In this document: positions 18,836 to 28,360 of the stretch, in pieces
Position numbering within the stretch: position 1 is the first letter of the stretch
How the letters are laid out: every line of letters starts with the position of its first letter
Assembly (NCBI GenBank): GCA_902621305.1
Contig: CACNLM010000006.1
Span: 28,419 to 92,418 of the forward strand
DNA: 64,000 bases
Direction: 5' to 3'
From: an uncultured Alphaproteobacteria bacterium
Lineage (GTDB): Bacteria; Pseudomonadota; Alphaproteobacteria; HIMB59; GCA-002718135
Translations under genes and position numbers: made by a program
Notes under the pieces: generated by a model
Told to the model about the DNA's origin: nothing
Databases searched by the model: none
What the model saw: only the letters and a program-made list of their open reading frames with translations

Positions 18836-20134
18836 TTATTTAGATCTTTTATTTCTTAGAATTTTTAAGGTTGATCTTTCAATAGCAAGTGAATTTTTGG
18901 GAATATTTTTAGTGATAACACTACCTGCACCAATTCTAGATTTAGACTCAATTACAACTGGAGCTATGAGTGATGTGTTTGAACCTATAAATACATTATC
19001 TTTTATTATCGTTTTGTGTTTTTTCTTTCCATCATAGTTACAAGTTATTGTGCCGGCACCTATATTCACATTATTTCCTATTTCTGAATCTCCAACATAT
19101 GAAAGATGAGCAATAGAAACATTATTTCCAATTTTAGAATTTTTAATTTCAACAAAGTTACCAATCTTTGATTTTTTTCCGATTTTTGTTTTTGGTCTTA
19201 ATCTAGCACTTGGGCCAATATGTGAATTTTCATCTATTGTAACCTCTTCTAAGTATGAATTACTTTTAATCATTGAACCTTTTTTTATAATTGTTTTTTC
19301 CTTTATTGTAACATTGCTTTCAATTGTAACGGTAGGTTCAATTTTGGTGTCATAGCTTAAATAACAAGTATTGGGTTTTAAAAAATTGACTCCATTTTTT
19401 ATAAAATTTTTTACGTATTTTTTTTGCAAGATATTTTGTACAACATTAAAATCATCCAATGTATTTATGCCCAACATTGTTTCTTTGTTGCACTCAATAT
19501 AATTGATAGGAATATTTTTTTTTGAAAAAATTTTGCATATATCAGGAAGATATCTTTCTTTTTTAATTTTATTTTCTTTAATATTTTTTAAATTATCAAA
19601 TAATAATTTAGTATTTGCTATCAAAATACCAGAATTACATAAATTGATTTTTTTTTGTTCAGGTTTTAAATTGATTTGCTCAATTATTTCTTCAACGTAG
19701 TTGTTATTTAATAATAACCTACCATAACCATGTGGCTCTAAAGTATTAAATGCAATTAACGAAGCTTTCGCTTTACTTTTTTTAAATTTACTTACTAGTT
19801 TTCTTATATCTTTAACTTCAACTAAAGGTGTATCACCAAATAAAATTAAAATATTTTTTGATTTAACATATTTTTTAACTTGCTCAATTGCATCAGCGGT
19901 TCCTTTTTGTTTTTTTTGAACAACTAACTTTGAGGTATTTAATATTAACTTTAATTCTTCTTTATTTTTTTCATTAGATACAACTAATATATTTTTACCA
20001 GATATTTTTTTTGCAATATTAAAAATATGTGAAACAATTGGTAACCCGCATAATGGATAAACAAGCTTTGATTTACTTGCTTTAAATCTCGTACTATTGC
20101 CTGCAGCAAGTATAACAGTTGTGATATCAGACAT
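18836..20134 (-). CDS. glmU: Bifunctional GlmU: GlcN-1-P acetyltransferase / GlcNAc-1-P uridylyltransferase
   Basis: Makes UDP-GlcNAc for peptidoglycan and lipopolysaccharide. 432 residues, slightly short of the E. coli enzyme. N-terminal nucleotidyltransferase signature LAAGNSTRFKASKSKLVYPL, GTADAIEQ and LFGDTPLV; C-terminal left-handed beta helix of hexapeptide repeats with KIGNFVEIKNSKIG, ARLRPKTKIG, GAGTITCNYDGKKKH and IGSNTSLIAPV. Starts four bases after the parA-like gene. Confidence 0.96.
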   Translation of the reverse strand: MSDITTVILAAGNSTRFKASKSKLVYPLCGLPIVSHIFNIAKKISGKNILVVSNEKNKEELKLILNTSKLVVQKKQKGTADAIEQVKKYVKSKNILILFGDTPLVEVKDIRKLVSKFKKSKAKASLIAFNTLEPHGYGRLLLNNNYVEEIIEQINLKPEQKKINLCNSGILIANTKLLFDNLKNIKENKIKKERYLPDICKIFSKKNIPINYIECNKETMLGINTLDDFNVVQNILQKKYVKNFIKNGVNFLKPNTCYLSYDTKIEPTVTIESNVTIKEKTIIKKGSMIKSNSYLEEVTIDENSHIGPSARLRPKTKIGKKSKIGNFVEIKNSKIGNNVSIAHLSYVGDSEIGNNVNIGAGTITCNYDGKKKHKTIIKDNVFIGSNTSLIAPVVIESKSRIGAGSVITKNIPKNSLAIERSTLKILRNKRSK

Positions 20135-20138
20135 TAAG

Positions 20139-20777
20139 TTAGAAATTTCTTAAAATTTCGTTTCCAACATTAATTATTTCTTTTGAAGCATCTGATGTAA
20201 CACTTATATCTACTACACCCCTTCCAACTGAAAATGTTTCTGCAAATAATACTTTGCTAGACAGTCGGGAGCGAGCAATTTTAGCACCAGCATATCTTAA
20301 ACGCAAAATCATTGCGTCAGTTAATTTTGCTCTCGGCATCACTCTATTAAGAATAATTATTGGATTTTTTCTTTCTTGTTTTGCAATTTTTAAAAAAGGA
20401 AGTGTAGCCATTAAGTCTACTGGACTTGGTTGTACTGGAACAAATACCCTATCAGAAGCTTTTACAACCTGCATTGTTTCAAAAGTTATAGATGGAGGGC
20501 TATCAATTATTATAAAGTCGTACTTTCTTTTTATGGCTTTAATTTCATCTATTAAATTCCTTATATCAAAATTTAATTGAGTTATTCCAATATCATCTTC
20601 ACCATAATAAGATTTTCTTGCTTCAAGCCAATATGATAGACTTTTTTGTGCATCAGCATCTATAACAGCTACTTTGTAACCACTATTGCTCCACAAAACT
20701 GATAAATTTGCTGAAAGAGTCGATTTACCTGAACCACCTTTTTGATTCGAAAATGCTATAACTTTTCCCATATACAA
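20139..20777 (-). CDS. Orphan ParA/MinD-family ATPase
   Basis: 212-residue deviant Walker A ATPase: KGGSGKST at 13-20, Walker A' with DADAQKSLSYW, and Walker B IIIDSPPS. The loss of most of the N-terminal extension of chromosomal ParA and absence of a parB neighbour suggest an orphan positioning ATPase. ATG at residue 3 is a possible alternative start. Upstream of glmU by four bases; a link to envelope growth is only inferred from position. Confidence 0.88.
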   Translation of the reverse strand: MYMGKVIAFSNQKGGSGKSTLSANLSVLWSNSGYKVAVIDADAQKSLSYWLEARKSYYGEDDIGITQLNFDIRNLIDEIKAIKRKYDFIIIDSPPSITFETMQVVKASDRVFVPVQPSPVDLMATLPFLKIAKQERKNPIIILNRVMPRAKLTDAMILRLRYAGAKIARSRLSSKVLFAETFSVGRGVVDISVTSDASKEIINVGNEILRNF

Positions 20778-20828
20778 GTATTGATAATAACTATTTTAAA
20801 GATAGATGGAAACATTTTATAAAAAAAT

Positions 20829-21746
20829 ATGAAAAAAAATAAGTTAGATATTGCAAAAAAATTATTAAGCAGTGGAGAACTTGTAATATTTCCCACAGAA
20901 ACAGTATTTGGTCTTGGAGCAGATGCAACAAATGATGAGGCTGTAAAATCTATTTTTAAAGTAAAAAAAAGACCACGAAGTAATCCAATTATCTGTCACT
21001 TTAAAAGTATTAAACAAATAGAAAAATATTTTATTTTAAATAAATTTGAAAAAAAATTAGGTTCAACATTCTGGCCAGGTCCTTTGACAATAATATTACA
21101 AAAAAAGAAAAATTCTAAAATATCAAAATTAGTCTCTAACAACTCAACTTTAGTTGGCTGCAGAATTCCCGGTAATAAATTGGCTAAAAAATTAATTACT
21201 TTATTTGACCTACCTATTGCAGCCCCTAGTGCTAATCTATCAGAAAGAACTTCTGTAACCAATATTATGGATATCGATCCTATTCTCGAAAAAAAAATAT
21301 TTGTTTTAAAAGATAAACAGTCTTCTCATGGACTAGAGTCCACAGTTGTTAGAATTGATAACAATAATGAAATTGAAGTATTAAGATATGGCAGCATAAC
21401 TGTTGAAGAGCTAAATAAATATGCAAAAGTAAAAATTAAAAAGAAATCATCTATTTCTCCTGGTAATTTAAAAAAACATTACTCAACTTTAAAGCCAATA
21501 AGAATGAATGCTAAGAGAATACTAAAAAATGAAGGTTTATTAAATTTTGGCAATAATAAATTAAAGTCTAAAATAATTAATTTAAATTTGAGTAATAAAA
21601 AAAATTTAAATGAAGCAGCAAAAAATTTTTATCATTATCTTCATAAATTAGATCAAAGTAGATGCAAAAAAATTGCTGTGGTAAAAATACCTGATAAAGG
21701 GCTTGGCAAAACTATAAATGACAGATTAAGAAGAGCAATTAAGTAA
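20829..21746 (+). CDS. Threonylcarbamoyl-AMP synthase (Sua5 type)
   Basis: Makes threonylcarbamoyl-AMP for t6A37 of ANN-decoding tRNAs. 305 residues: the YrdC/TsaC domain (FPTETVFGLGADA, KKRPRSNPIICH, FWPGPLTIIL, GCRIPGN, APSANLSERTS) followed by the smaller Sua5 C-terminal domain (SPGNLKKHYSTLKPI onward). The extended form justifies Sua5 over TsaC. Its 3' end abuts the convergent puuB with no gap. Confidence 0.94.
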   Translation: MKKNKLDIAKKLLSSGELVIFPTETVFGLGADATNDEAVKSIFKVKKRPRSNPIICHFKSIKQIEKYFILNKFEKKLGSTFWPGPLTIILQKKKNSKISKLVSNNSTLVGCRIPGNKLAKKLITLFDLPIAAPSANLSERTSVTNIMDIDPILEKKIFVLKDKQSSHGLESTVVRIDNNNEIEVLRYGSITVEELNKYAKVKIKKKSSISPGNLKKHYSTLKPIRMNAKRILKNEGLLNFGNNKLKSKIINLNLSNKKNLNEAAKNFYHYLHKLDQSRCKKIAVVKIPDKGLGKTINDRLRRAIK

Positions 21747-23069
21747 TTACAATCTATTTAAATAATCCATTAACCTATAGTAAATAATGGCTGAAGAATA
21801 CAATGGTCTTCTAAACATGTTGCCACCTGGAATTTTAAAATGATTAATTTGCTCAAACATATCAAAATTATTTGATTTATTTAAAATTTTTTCAGCTACC
21901 ATTTTTCCTCCCATAATACTCATAGCTAACCCATGCCCAGAGTAAGCATGAGCATAATATAACTTTTGATTCATTGTAGTTCCAAAAATAGGCAATCTAT
22001 TAATCGATATTGCCAAGGTACCTCCCCAAGAAAATTCAATTTTAAATTTTTTTAATTCAGGAAAAACTTTATACATTCGTTTAGAGACAAAACTCTTTGC
22101 ATCTTTTACAAAATGAGATGTAATTGTTTCAGGTCCTCCAAAAAGAAGTCTGTAGTCTTCTGAAAATCTATAATAATCAATCATAAATCTAGAATCTATT
22201 ACGCCACAATTTCTTTTGATTAATTTACTTGCCAGATCTTTTCCGAGAGGTTCTGTTGCAATAATATAATTATTTATAGGCATAAAATAATTTCTCTTTG
22301 ATCCTAAAAGATTGTCAAGATATCCATTGCAACCAATAATTACTTTCTTTGCTTTAATAATATTTTTTCCAGAGTGAATTATAACTTCTTTTTGATTATC
22401 AACAATTTTATCAGCCGGAGAATTTTCATATATATTTATACCATTCGCTAAACACTGTTCTGCTAAACCATATGTAAGTTTTAATGGGTTTAAATGATAA
22501 GAATCCTTTAAAAGCATTCCAGAAAAATATCTGTCACTATTAACTTCATCTCTTATTGAATTGTGGTCAAAGTATTCATAATTATTATAATTATAATTCT
22601 TCTGCATATGCTCAATTTCATCTTGAAAATATTTATAATCTTTTTTTGTGTTGCCTACATGAAGAACACCTTGTCTAAGCGCACAGTCAATTTTGTATTT
22701 TTCAATTAAATTAACTACATTTGAAACAGCATCTAATCCAACTTTCCAAAAAAATTTTGCTTTTTCAATACCAAATTTTTTTTCTAAGTAGAATTGATCT
22801 TTTCTCATTCCAATTCCTAGTTGACCACCATTCCTACCAGAAGCACCAGATCCAACTTTATTTGCCTCCAAAATCGTTATTGATAAACCTTGATTAGATA
22901 AATTTAATGCTGAAGAAATACCTGTTAAACCACCGCCAATAATACATACATCAGTTGAAATATTCTCATTTAATTTACTTTGATTAGAAAAATTAGGTGC
23001 TGAAAATTTATAAAAACTCTCTTTTTCATTATCATGTTGATTAAAAGTCCTTTTTTTTGTAGTAAACAT
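21747..23069 (-). CDS. puuB: FAD-dependent oxidoreductase, probable gamma-glutamylputrescine oxidase
   Basis: 440-residue DAO-family flavoprotein: dinucleotide-binding CIIGGGLTGISSALNLS near residue 43, an ASGRNGGQLGIG FAD loop, and the C-terminal AHAYSGHGLAMSIMGGKM motif. It matches the PuuB group, which oxidises gamma-glutamylputrescine to the aldehyde. Context is the main support: divergent from a puuA-like synthetase and beside a polyamine importer. Other amine oxidases of the DAO family are possible. Confidence 0.8.
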   Translation of the reverse strand: MFTTKKRTFNQHDNEKESFYKFSAPNFSNQSKLNENISTDVCIIGGGLTGISSALNLSNQGLSITILEANKVGSGASGRNGGQLGIGMRKDQFYLEKKFGIEKAKFFWKVGLDAVSNVVNLIEKYKIDCALRQGVLHVGNTKKDYKYFQDEIEHMQKNYNYNNYEYFDHNSIRDEVNSDRYFSGMLLKDSYHLNPLKLTYGLAEQCLANGINIYENSPADKIVDNQKEVIIHSGKNIIKAKKVIIGCNGYLDNLLGSKRNYFMPINNYIIATEPLGKDLASKLIKRNCGVIDSRFMIDYYRFSEDYRLLFGGPETITSHFVKDAKSFVSKRMYKVFPELKKFKIEFSWGGTLAISINRLPIFGTTMNQKLYYAHAYSGHGLAMSIMGGKMVAEKILNKSNNFDMFEQINHFKIPGGNMFRRPLYSSAIIYYRLMDYLNRL

Positions 23070-23119
23070 TAACTTATCTTTAATGGTTTAATAATAATTA
23101 GTAAACAAACAGTCTCAAT

Positions 23120-24487
23120 ATGATTGAAAAATTTCAAAATTGGTTTCAGGAAAACTCTATTACAGAAGTTGAATGTTTAGTTCCAGATCTTGGGGGTATA
23201 GCAAGGGGAAAAATTTTACCGACAAATAAATTTTTAAAAGGATTGGAAGATGAAAGTCACAGATTACCACAATCAACTTTTATTCAAACCATATCAGGAG
23301 ATTATGCAACTGAGGACTCTGCTGGTGCTTTACCAAGAAGTGTTTACAATCCAACTGACATTGATGTAATTTTAAAACCAGATTTTGATACAATGAGAGT
23401 AGTGCCATGGTACGACGACCCTACTGCACAAATTATCTGCGATGCAATAAATCTTAATGGAGATGATGTTATAAATTCTAGTAGAAATGCTCTAAAAAAT
23501 ATTCTTAAACTTTATAAAAAAGATAAATTAACTCCAATTGTTTCACCAGAGTTAGAATTTTATTTAGTGAAACCTAATGCTGACTCAGATTACCCCCTCG
23601 AAGTGCCAGTTGGTCAATCAGGTAGACAAGAAACAGGTAAGCAAGCCTTGGGTATAGATGCTGTGAACGAATTTGATCATCTTTTTGAGGATGTATATAA
23701 TTATTGTGAAGCACAAAATATAGAAATTGATACTATTAATCATGAATCTGGCTCAGCTCAGATGGAAATTAATTTTCAGCATGGTGATCCTTTAGATCTA
23801 GCAGACCAGGTATTTTTATTTAAAAGAACTTTAAGACAGTCAGCTTTGAAACATAAACTTCATGCAACATTTATGGCAAAACCTATGGAGAACCAACCTG
23901 GTAGTGCAATGCACATACATCAATCAATATATAATGAAAAAAATAAAAATATTTTTTTTAATCAATCAACTAAAATTTCAAAAAAAATGAAAAACTATTT
24001 AGGCGGTTTGGAAAAATATACTCCATTATTAATGCCAATATACGCTCCAAATATAAATTCATTTAGAAGATTGTTTGCAACTTGGGGAGCTCCTAAAAAT
24101 GTTAAATGGGGAATAGGTAATAGAAGTTGTGGTTTTAGAATTCCATCAATTGAGGAAAGGAATATACGTATTGAAAATCGAATTCCTGGATCTGATACAA
24201 ATCCATATCTAGTTTTTGCTGCTAATTTAGCGTCAGGATATTTAGGAATGAAAAACAATTTAAAACCAAATCCAGAAACCAAAGATAGTGCATTTAAAGA
24301 TAAAAATTCTAATTTACCTAAAAATATGGATGAATCATTAACTCTTTTTGAAAATAATGAAGATATAAAATCCACATTTAATGAAAAATTTGTAAGGTCG
24401 ATTGCTGCGATAAGAAGAGTTGAGTATCAAGCTTATTTATCAGTAATAAGTTCTTGGGAGCGAGAATATTTATTACTTAATGTTTAA
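23120..24487 (+). CDS. puuA: Glutamine-synthetase-family ligase, probable gamma-glutamylputrescine synthetase
   Basis: 455 residues of the GS-III-like PuuA group: VPDLGGIARGKILP start, catalytic VSPELEFYLVKP, SGSAQMEINFQHGD, MAKPMENQPGSAMHIHQS and the NRSCGFRIPS / ENRIPGSDTNPYLVFAANL segments. PuuA joins glutamate to putrescine, committing it to breakdown to GABA. Divergent from puuB with 50 bases between starts; 3' end overlaps the convergent permease gene by 11 bases. Confidence 0.85.
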   Translation: MIEKFQNWFQENSITEVECLVPDLGGIARGKILPTNKFLKGLEDESHRLPQSTFIQTISGDYATEDSAGALPRSVYNPTDIDVILKPDFDTMRVVPWYDDPTAQIICDAINLNGDDVINSSRNALKNILKLYKKDKLTPIVSPELEFYLVKPNADSDYPLEVPVGQSGRQETGKQALGIDAVNEFDHLFEDVYNYCEAQNIEIDTINHESGSAQMEINFQHGDPLDLADQVFLFKRTLRQSALKHKLHATFMAKPMENQPGSAMHIHQSIYNEKNKNIFFNQSTKISKKMKNYLGGLEKYTPLLMPIYAPNINSFRRLFATWGAPKNVKWGIGNRSCGFRIPSIEERNIRIENRIPGSDTNPYLVFAANLASGYLGMKNNLKPNPETKDSAFKDKNSNLPKNMDESLTLFENNEDIKSTFNEKFVRSIAAIRRVEYQAYLSVISSWEREYLLLNV

Positions 24488-25271
24488 ATTTTTTATTAAA
24501 ATAAAAATAAAATAAACCAATTATTATTAACGTAAACATTAAAATTGCTGATAATGCGTTTACTTCAGGGCTCAGTCCTAATCTAACTTTAGAAAAAACT
24601 ACAATTGGCAATGTGTTAGCTCCAGGTCCAGTAGTAAAACTCGCAACAACTAGATCATCTAAAGAAATTGTAAAAGCTAATAACCAACCAGCAATAATAG
24701 AAGGCAAAATTATTGGTAAAGTTATCTTATATAGTACCTTGGTATAATTATAGCCTAGATCCATCGCAGCTTCCTCAATATTTTTGTTAAAGTCAGTTAA
24801 TCTTGCTTGAATAATAATTGCGACAAATGCAATACAAAAAGTAACGTGCGATATAAAAATAGTTAATTGTCCTCTAGATGATGGAAATCCAATTATATTA
24901 TTTAAGCTTATAAAAAAAAGTAACATTGAAAGACCTAAAATTAATTCTGGTAAAACCAATGGTGTTGAAGAAAGGAAAATATAAAATGATTTAAAAGGAA
25001 TTTTTCTTATTCTTACAAGTGAATATCCAATCATAACTCCTAAAATTGTAGCAAAAGTTGCAGACAAAGCTGCAATTTTAATACTAATAATAAATGACTC
25101 AATTATTTGTTCATTATTAAATAATTCATTGTACCATCTTAAAGAAAATCCTTTCCAAACCATTACTCTCTTATTTTCATTAAATGAGTAAAAAATTAAA
25201 ACTAAAATTGGGAAATATAAAAAAAATAAACCTAAAAAAATAACTGTACTTTTGATTAAACTAGATTTCAT
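24477..25271 (-). CDS. potC: Polyamine-type ABC transporter permease (PotC/PotI)
   Basis: 264 residues from the chosen ATG at 25271, which has GGAG upstream and overlaps the previous permease by 11 bases; an earlier in-frame ATG at 25340 would add 23 residues inside that gene. About six membrane helices, with the binding-protein-dependent transport signature EEAAMDLGYNYTKVLYKITLPIILPSIIAG (EAA loop) and the polyamine-permease ending SLDDLVVASFTTGPGANTLP. Last gene of the agu-pot operon. Confidence 0.88.
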   Translation of the reverse strand: MKSSLIKSTVIFLGLFFLYFPILVLIFYSFNENKRVMVWKGFSLRWYNELFNNEQIIESFIISIKIAALSATFATILGVMIGYSLVRIRKIPFKSFYIFLSSTPLVLPELILGLSMLLFFISLNNIIGFPSSRGQLTIFISHVTFCIAFVAIIIQARLTDFNKNIEEAAMDLGYNYTKVLYKITLPIILPSIIAGWLLAFTISLDDLVVASFTTGPGANTLPIVVFSKVRLGLSPEVNALSAILMFTLIIIGLFYFYFNKKFKH

Positions 25272-26148
25272 TTTTTTGACTCCAACGAGAATAAAGTATT
25301 TGAAAAATAACAATTGGCAAAACCAAAATAATAATTCCACTAAAAGCTAAAGCGCTAGCACCTGGCCAATTTCTATTAACAAAGAATTCCTCCCATAATA
25401 TTTTTCCATAATACAATCTATCACTACCACCTAACATTTCAGGTATAATAAATTCCCCAACAACAGGTATAAAAACTAATAAAGATCCAGCAACAATTCC
25501 TGGAACAGACAAAGGAAGAATAACTTTAAAAAAGGTTTTAATACGATTTAATCCTAAATCTTTTGATGCTTCAATTAAATTTAAGTCAAATTTATTTAAG
25601 TACCCGTAGAGTGGTAAAATCATCAAAGGTAAATAAGTGTATACAATTCCCATGATGACAGCATATTGATTGTATAATAATTGAAGTGGCTCAGATGTTA
25701 TGCCTAGGTTTAGAAGTATTACATTTAAAATTCCATTATTCTGTAAAATTATTTTCCATGCATATACTCTTAATAAAAATGATGACCAAAATGGAATAAC
25801 TACTAAAACTAATAAGATATTTCTTAATCTTATATTTGAAGTAGCAATATAAAAAGCTAAAGGGAAACCAATAAGTAAACAAAAAATAGTAGATATTAGA
25901 GCTAGAATCAAAGAGTTTACAAAAGACCCAATGTAGTAATAATCACTAAATATATAAACATAGTTTTCAAATGTAGTATTTATCTTAAATCCATTATCGA
26001 AAAGAAAAATATCTTGATAAGGAGGCATTCCCCATTCTGATACCGAAATTGATATTTTAAAAATTATAGCTAATGGAATAAAAAAAAATAGAACAAGCCA
26101 AAAGTAAGGACTAAAAACGAAATATTTTTCAAATAATTTATTTTTCAA
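25261..26148 (-). CDS. potB: Polyamine-type ABC transporter permease (PotB/PotH)
   Basis: 295 residues, six or so membrane helices. The EAA loop reads IEASKDLGLNRIKTFFKVILPLSVPGIVAG, and FIPVVGEFIIPEMLGGSD is typical of the PotB/PotH permease. It starts directly after the potA stop and overlaps the second permease at its end. With potA and potC it forms the membrane part of a putrescine/spermidine-type importer. Confidence 0.9.
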   Translation of the reverse strand: MKNKLFEKYFVFSPYFWLVLFFFIPLAIIFKISISVSEWGMPPYQDIFLFDNGFKINTTFENYVYIFSDYYYIGSFVNSLILALISTIFCLLIGFPLAFYIATSNIRLRNILLVLVVIPFWSSFLLRVYAWKIILQNNGILNVILLNLGITSEPLQLLYNQYAVIMGIVYTYLPLMILPLYGYLNKFDLNLIEASKDLGLNRIKTFFKVILPLSVPGIVAGSLLVFIPVVGEFIIPEMLGGSDRLYYGKILWEEFFVNRNWPGASALAFSGIIILVLPIVIFQILYSRWSQKNEI

Positions 26149-27216
26149 TTAATCCTCTAAAATCTTAATTGATTCACTTTCCCAACTACAAATTACTTTT
26201 TCCCCTTTTGGGAAATTATAATTTGAGTTGGAGTTAAAATTCTGATCTAAAACTGAAATTATCATATTATTTATTTTAATTTCATAACGAGTAAAGCTTC
26301 CCAAATATGATTTTTCAAAAATTTCTCCACAAAAGGAATTAAATGAACTTGTTTTCAAATTATTGATTGATTGTATTTTTATTTTCTCTGGTCTTAGTAA
26401 AATATTTGTTTTTGTATTTTTTAATTCTTTGTTTAATTTAAAATTTATACATAAATCATCAGAATAAAAATTTTCATTTTTTTTGTAAATCTCAATTATA
26501 TTTGCAATTCCTATAAAATTGGCAGTATAAAGACTTTTAGGATTTTCATAAATCTCTTCAGGGCTAGAACTTTCCAAAATAAGACCATTCTTCATTATTG
26601 CCATTCTATCAGATAAGGACATTGCCTCTTCCTGATCATGGGTGACAAAAACAAACGTAATTTTTAATTTCTTTTGGAGTGTTGTTAACTCTAATTGTGT
26701 TTTTGATCTTAGTTTTTTATCTAGTGCTGCAAGAGGCTCATCTAATAATAATAACTTAGGTTTTTTTATTAAGCACCTTCCAAGGGCAACTCTTTGCTGC
26801 TCTCCGCCTGATAGTTGCTTAATTCTTCTATTTAATAAATGTTCAATAGATAAAAGTTCAGCAATATTTCTTACATTTATTTCAATTTCTTTTTGGGTAA
26901 AATTTTCTTTTATTCCAAAAGCTAAATTATTAAATACGTTTAAGTGAGGAAATAGAGCATACGATTGAAACATATAGTTTAATGGTCTATCAAAAGGTTC
27001 AAGGTTTGTTATGTCCATTCCGTCGAGTATTACACGTCCTGTATCTGGCTTCTCAAATCCACCTAGTATTCTTAGTAATGTAGTTTTGCCTGAACCCGAA
27101 GATCCTAAGAGACCAAAAAATTCAGATTTTGAAATATTTAAATTAATATTTTCTAAAACTTTGTTATCTCCAAAGGATTTAGAAATATTTTCAATTACAA
27201 GAAAATTATTATCCAT
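26149..27216 (-). CDS. potA: Polyamine-type ABC transporter ATPase (PotA/PotG)
   Basis: 355 residues: Walker A LLGSSGSGKTT, Q-loop YMFQSYALFPH, signature LSGGEQQRVALGR, Walker B LLLLDEPLAALD, H-loop VTHDQEEAMSLSDR, and a C-terminal TOBE regulatory domain (ILLRPEKIKI). It powers import by the neighbouring permeases. A 12-bp hairpin ends six bases before its ATG and no Shine-Dalgarno is visible, so its translation may be damped relative to the binding protein. Confidence 0.93.
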   Translation of the reverse strand: MDNNFLVIENISKSFGDNKVLENINLNISKSEFFGLLGSSGSGKTTLLRILGGFEKPDTGRVILDGMDITNLEPFDRPLNYMFQSYALFPHLNVFNNLAFGIKENFTQKEIEINVRNIAELLSIEHLLNRRIKQLSGGEQQRVALGRCLIKKPKLLLLDEPLAALDKKLRSKTQLELTTLQKKLKITFVFVTHDQEEAMSLSDRMAIMKNGLILESSSPEEIYENPKSLYTANFIGIANIIEIYKKNENFYSDDLCINFKLNKELKNTKTNILLRPEKIKIQSINNLKTSSFNSFCGEIFEKSYLGSFTRYEIKINNMIISVLDQNFNSNSNYNFPKGEKVICSWESESIKILED

Positions 27217-27222
27217 CTTAAA

Positions 27223-27252
27223 TCAGCACTAATATTAATATATTAGTGCTGA
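27223..27252 (-). other. Intercistronic hairpin between binding-protein and ATPase genes
   Basis: A perfect 12-base inverted repeat (27223-27234 with 27241-27252) encloses a six-base AT loop. It lies between the stop of the binding-protein gene and the ATG of potA. It lacks a T-run, so it looks more like an mRNA-end protector or attenuator than a full terminator. Confidence 0.65.
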
Positions 27253-27267
27253 AATGAAGTATATTTT

Positions 27268-28320
27268 TTAATTTGCTTTAAACTTATTAAAATATTTAGT
27301 TGATAATTTTGATTTTTTCGGAGAGTCTGCAGTATCAGCAAAAAGCATACTTAAAGTTGCTTCATCTGGATAAATAGCAGGATCTTCAAAAATTTCAGGA
27401 TCAACTAGTTCATTGGCTGCTTTATTTGGATTTGAATACCAAACGTAATTTGTAATATCAGCAGCAACTTGAGGTCTTAAAATATAATTTATAAATTTGT
27501 GTGCATTCTCAACATTTTTTGCATCAGCTGGAATAGCCATCATATCAAACCATATTACAGTTCCTTCAGATGGAATTGAGTACCAAGCTTCTACTCCATC
27601 TGCAGCTTCATCTGCAGCTAGAAAAACGTCACCTGACCAACCCATAGTTAAACAGATCTCTCCATTTGCTAAATCATCGATATATTGAGAAGAATCAAAA
27701 TATCTTATGTAAGGTCTTATTTGCTGTAACATTTCAAGAGCAACCTCATAATCTTTCTCATCCTCTGTATAAGGATCTTTTCCAACGTATTTTAAAGCGA
27801 TTTCCATAACCTCTGTAGGAGCATCCAACATTGCGATTCCACAATCTGCATATTTTGATGCAATAGCTGGATCAAACAAAATGCTCCAACTTGTAATATC
27901 ATTTTCATCAACTTTATCAGTATTATAGCCAATACCTGTAGTACCATACATATAATTTATCGAGTATTGACCTCCTGGATCATGTGCATCAATTTTTGCT
28001 AGTACATCGGGATCTAAATTACCAATGTTTGAAAGCTGAGCCTTATCAAGTTTTTGAAAAACTCCAGCCTTGATTTGATTTTCTAAAAAAGAGCCTGAAG
28101 GCACCACAATATCATAACCTGAACCACCAGTTAAAAGTTTAGCTTCAAGAACTTCGTTTGAATCAAACACATCATAAGTTACATCAATGCCAAATTCATT
28201 TTCGAAATTTTCAATTGTATCTTCAGCAATATAGTCAGACCAATTGTAAATAAATAATTCTTCTTTAGCCAGAGCTGAAAAAGAAATTAAAACTAATAGA
28301 GATATAAAATACTTAAGCAT
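27268..28320 (-). CDS. potF: Polyamine-type periplasmic binding protein (PotD/PotF)
   Basis: 350 residues with an N-terminal signal peptide (LKYFISLLVLISFSALA), then ELFIYNWSDYI, the hallmark opening of PotD/PotF, and conserved ligand-site segments GGSGYDIVVPSG, YMYGTTGIGYN, and MGWSGDVFLAADE. It binds putrescine or a related polyamine in the periplasm. An AGGAGG sits before the ATG. Third gene of the operon after aguA and aguB. Confidence 0.9.
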   Translation of the reverse strand: MLKYFISLLVLISFSALAKEELFIYNWSDYIAEDTIENFENEFGIDVTYDVFDSNEVLEAKLLTGGSGYDIVVPSGSFLENQIKAGVFQKLDKAQLSNIGNLDPDVLAKIDAHDPGGQYSINYMYGTTGIGYNTDKVDENDITSWSILFDPAIASKYADCGIAMLDAPTEVMEIALKYVGKDPYTEDEKDYEVALEMLQQIRPYIRYFDSSQYIDDLANGEICLTMGWSGDVFLAADEAADGVEAWYSIPSEGTVIWFDMMAIPADAKNVENAHKFINYILRPQVAADITNYVWYSNPNKAANELVDPEIFEDPAIYPDEATLSMLFADTADSPKKSKLSTKYFNKFKAN

Positions 28321-28360
28321 TATTCCCCTCCTAAATAAAAATTACATTAAATAAAATAAA

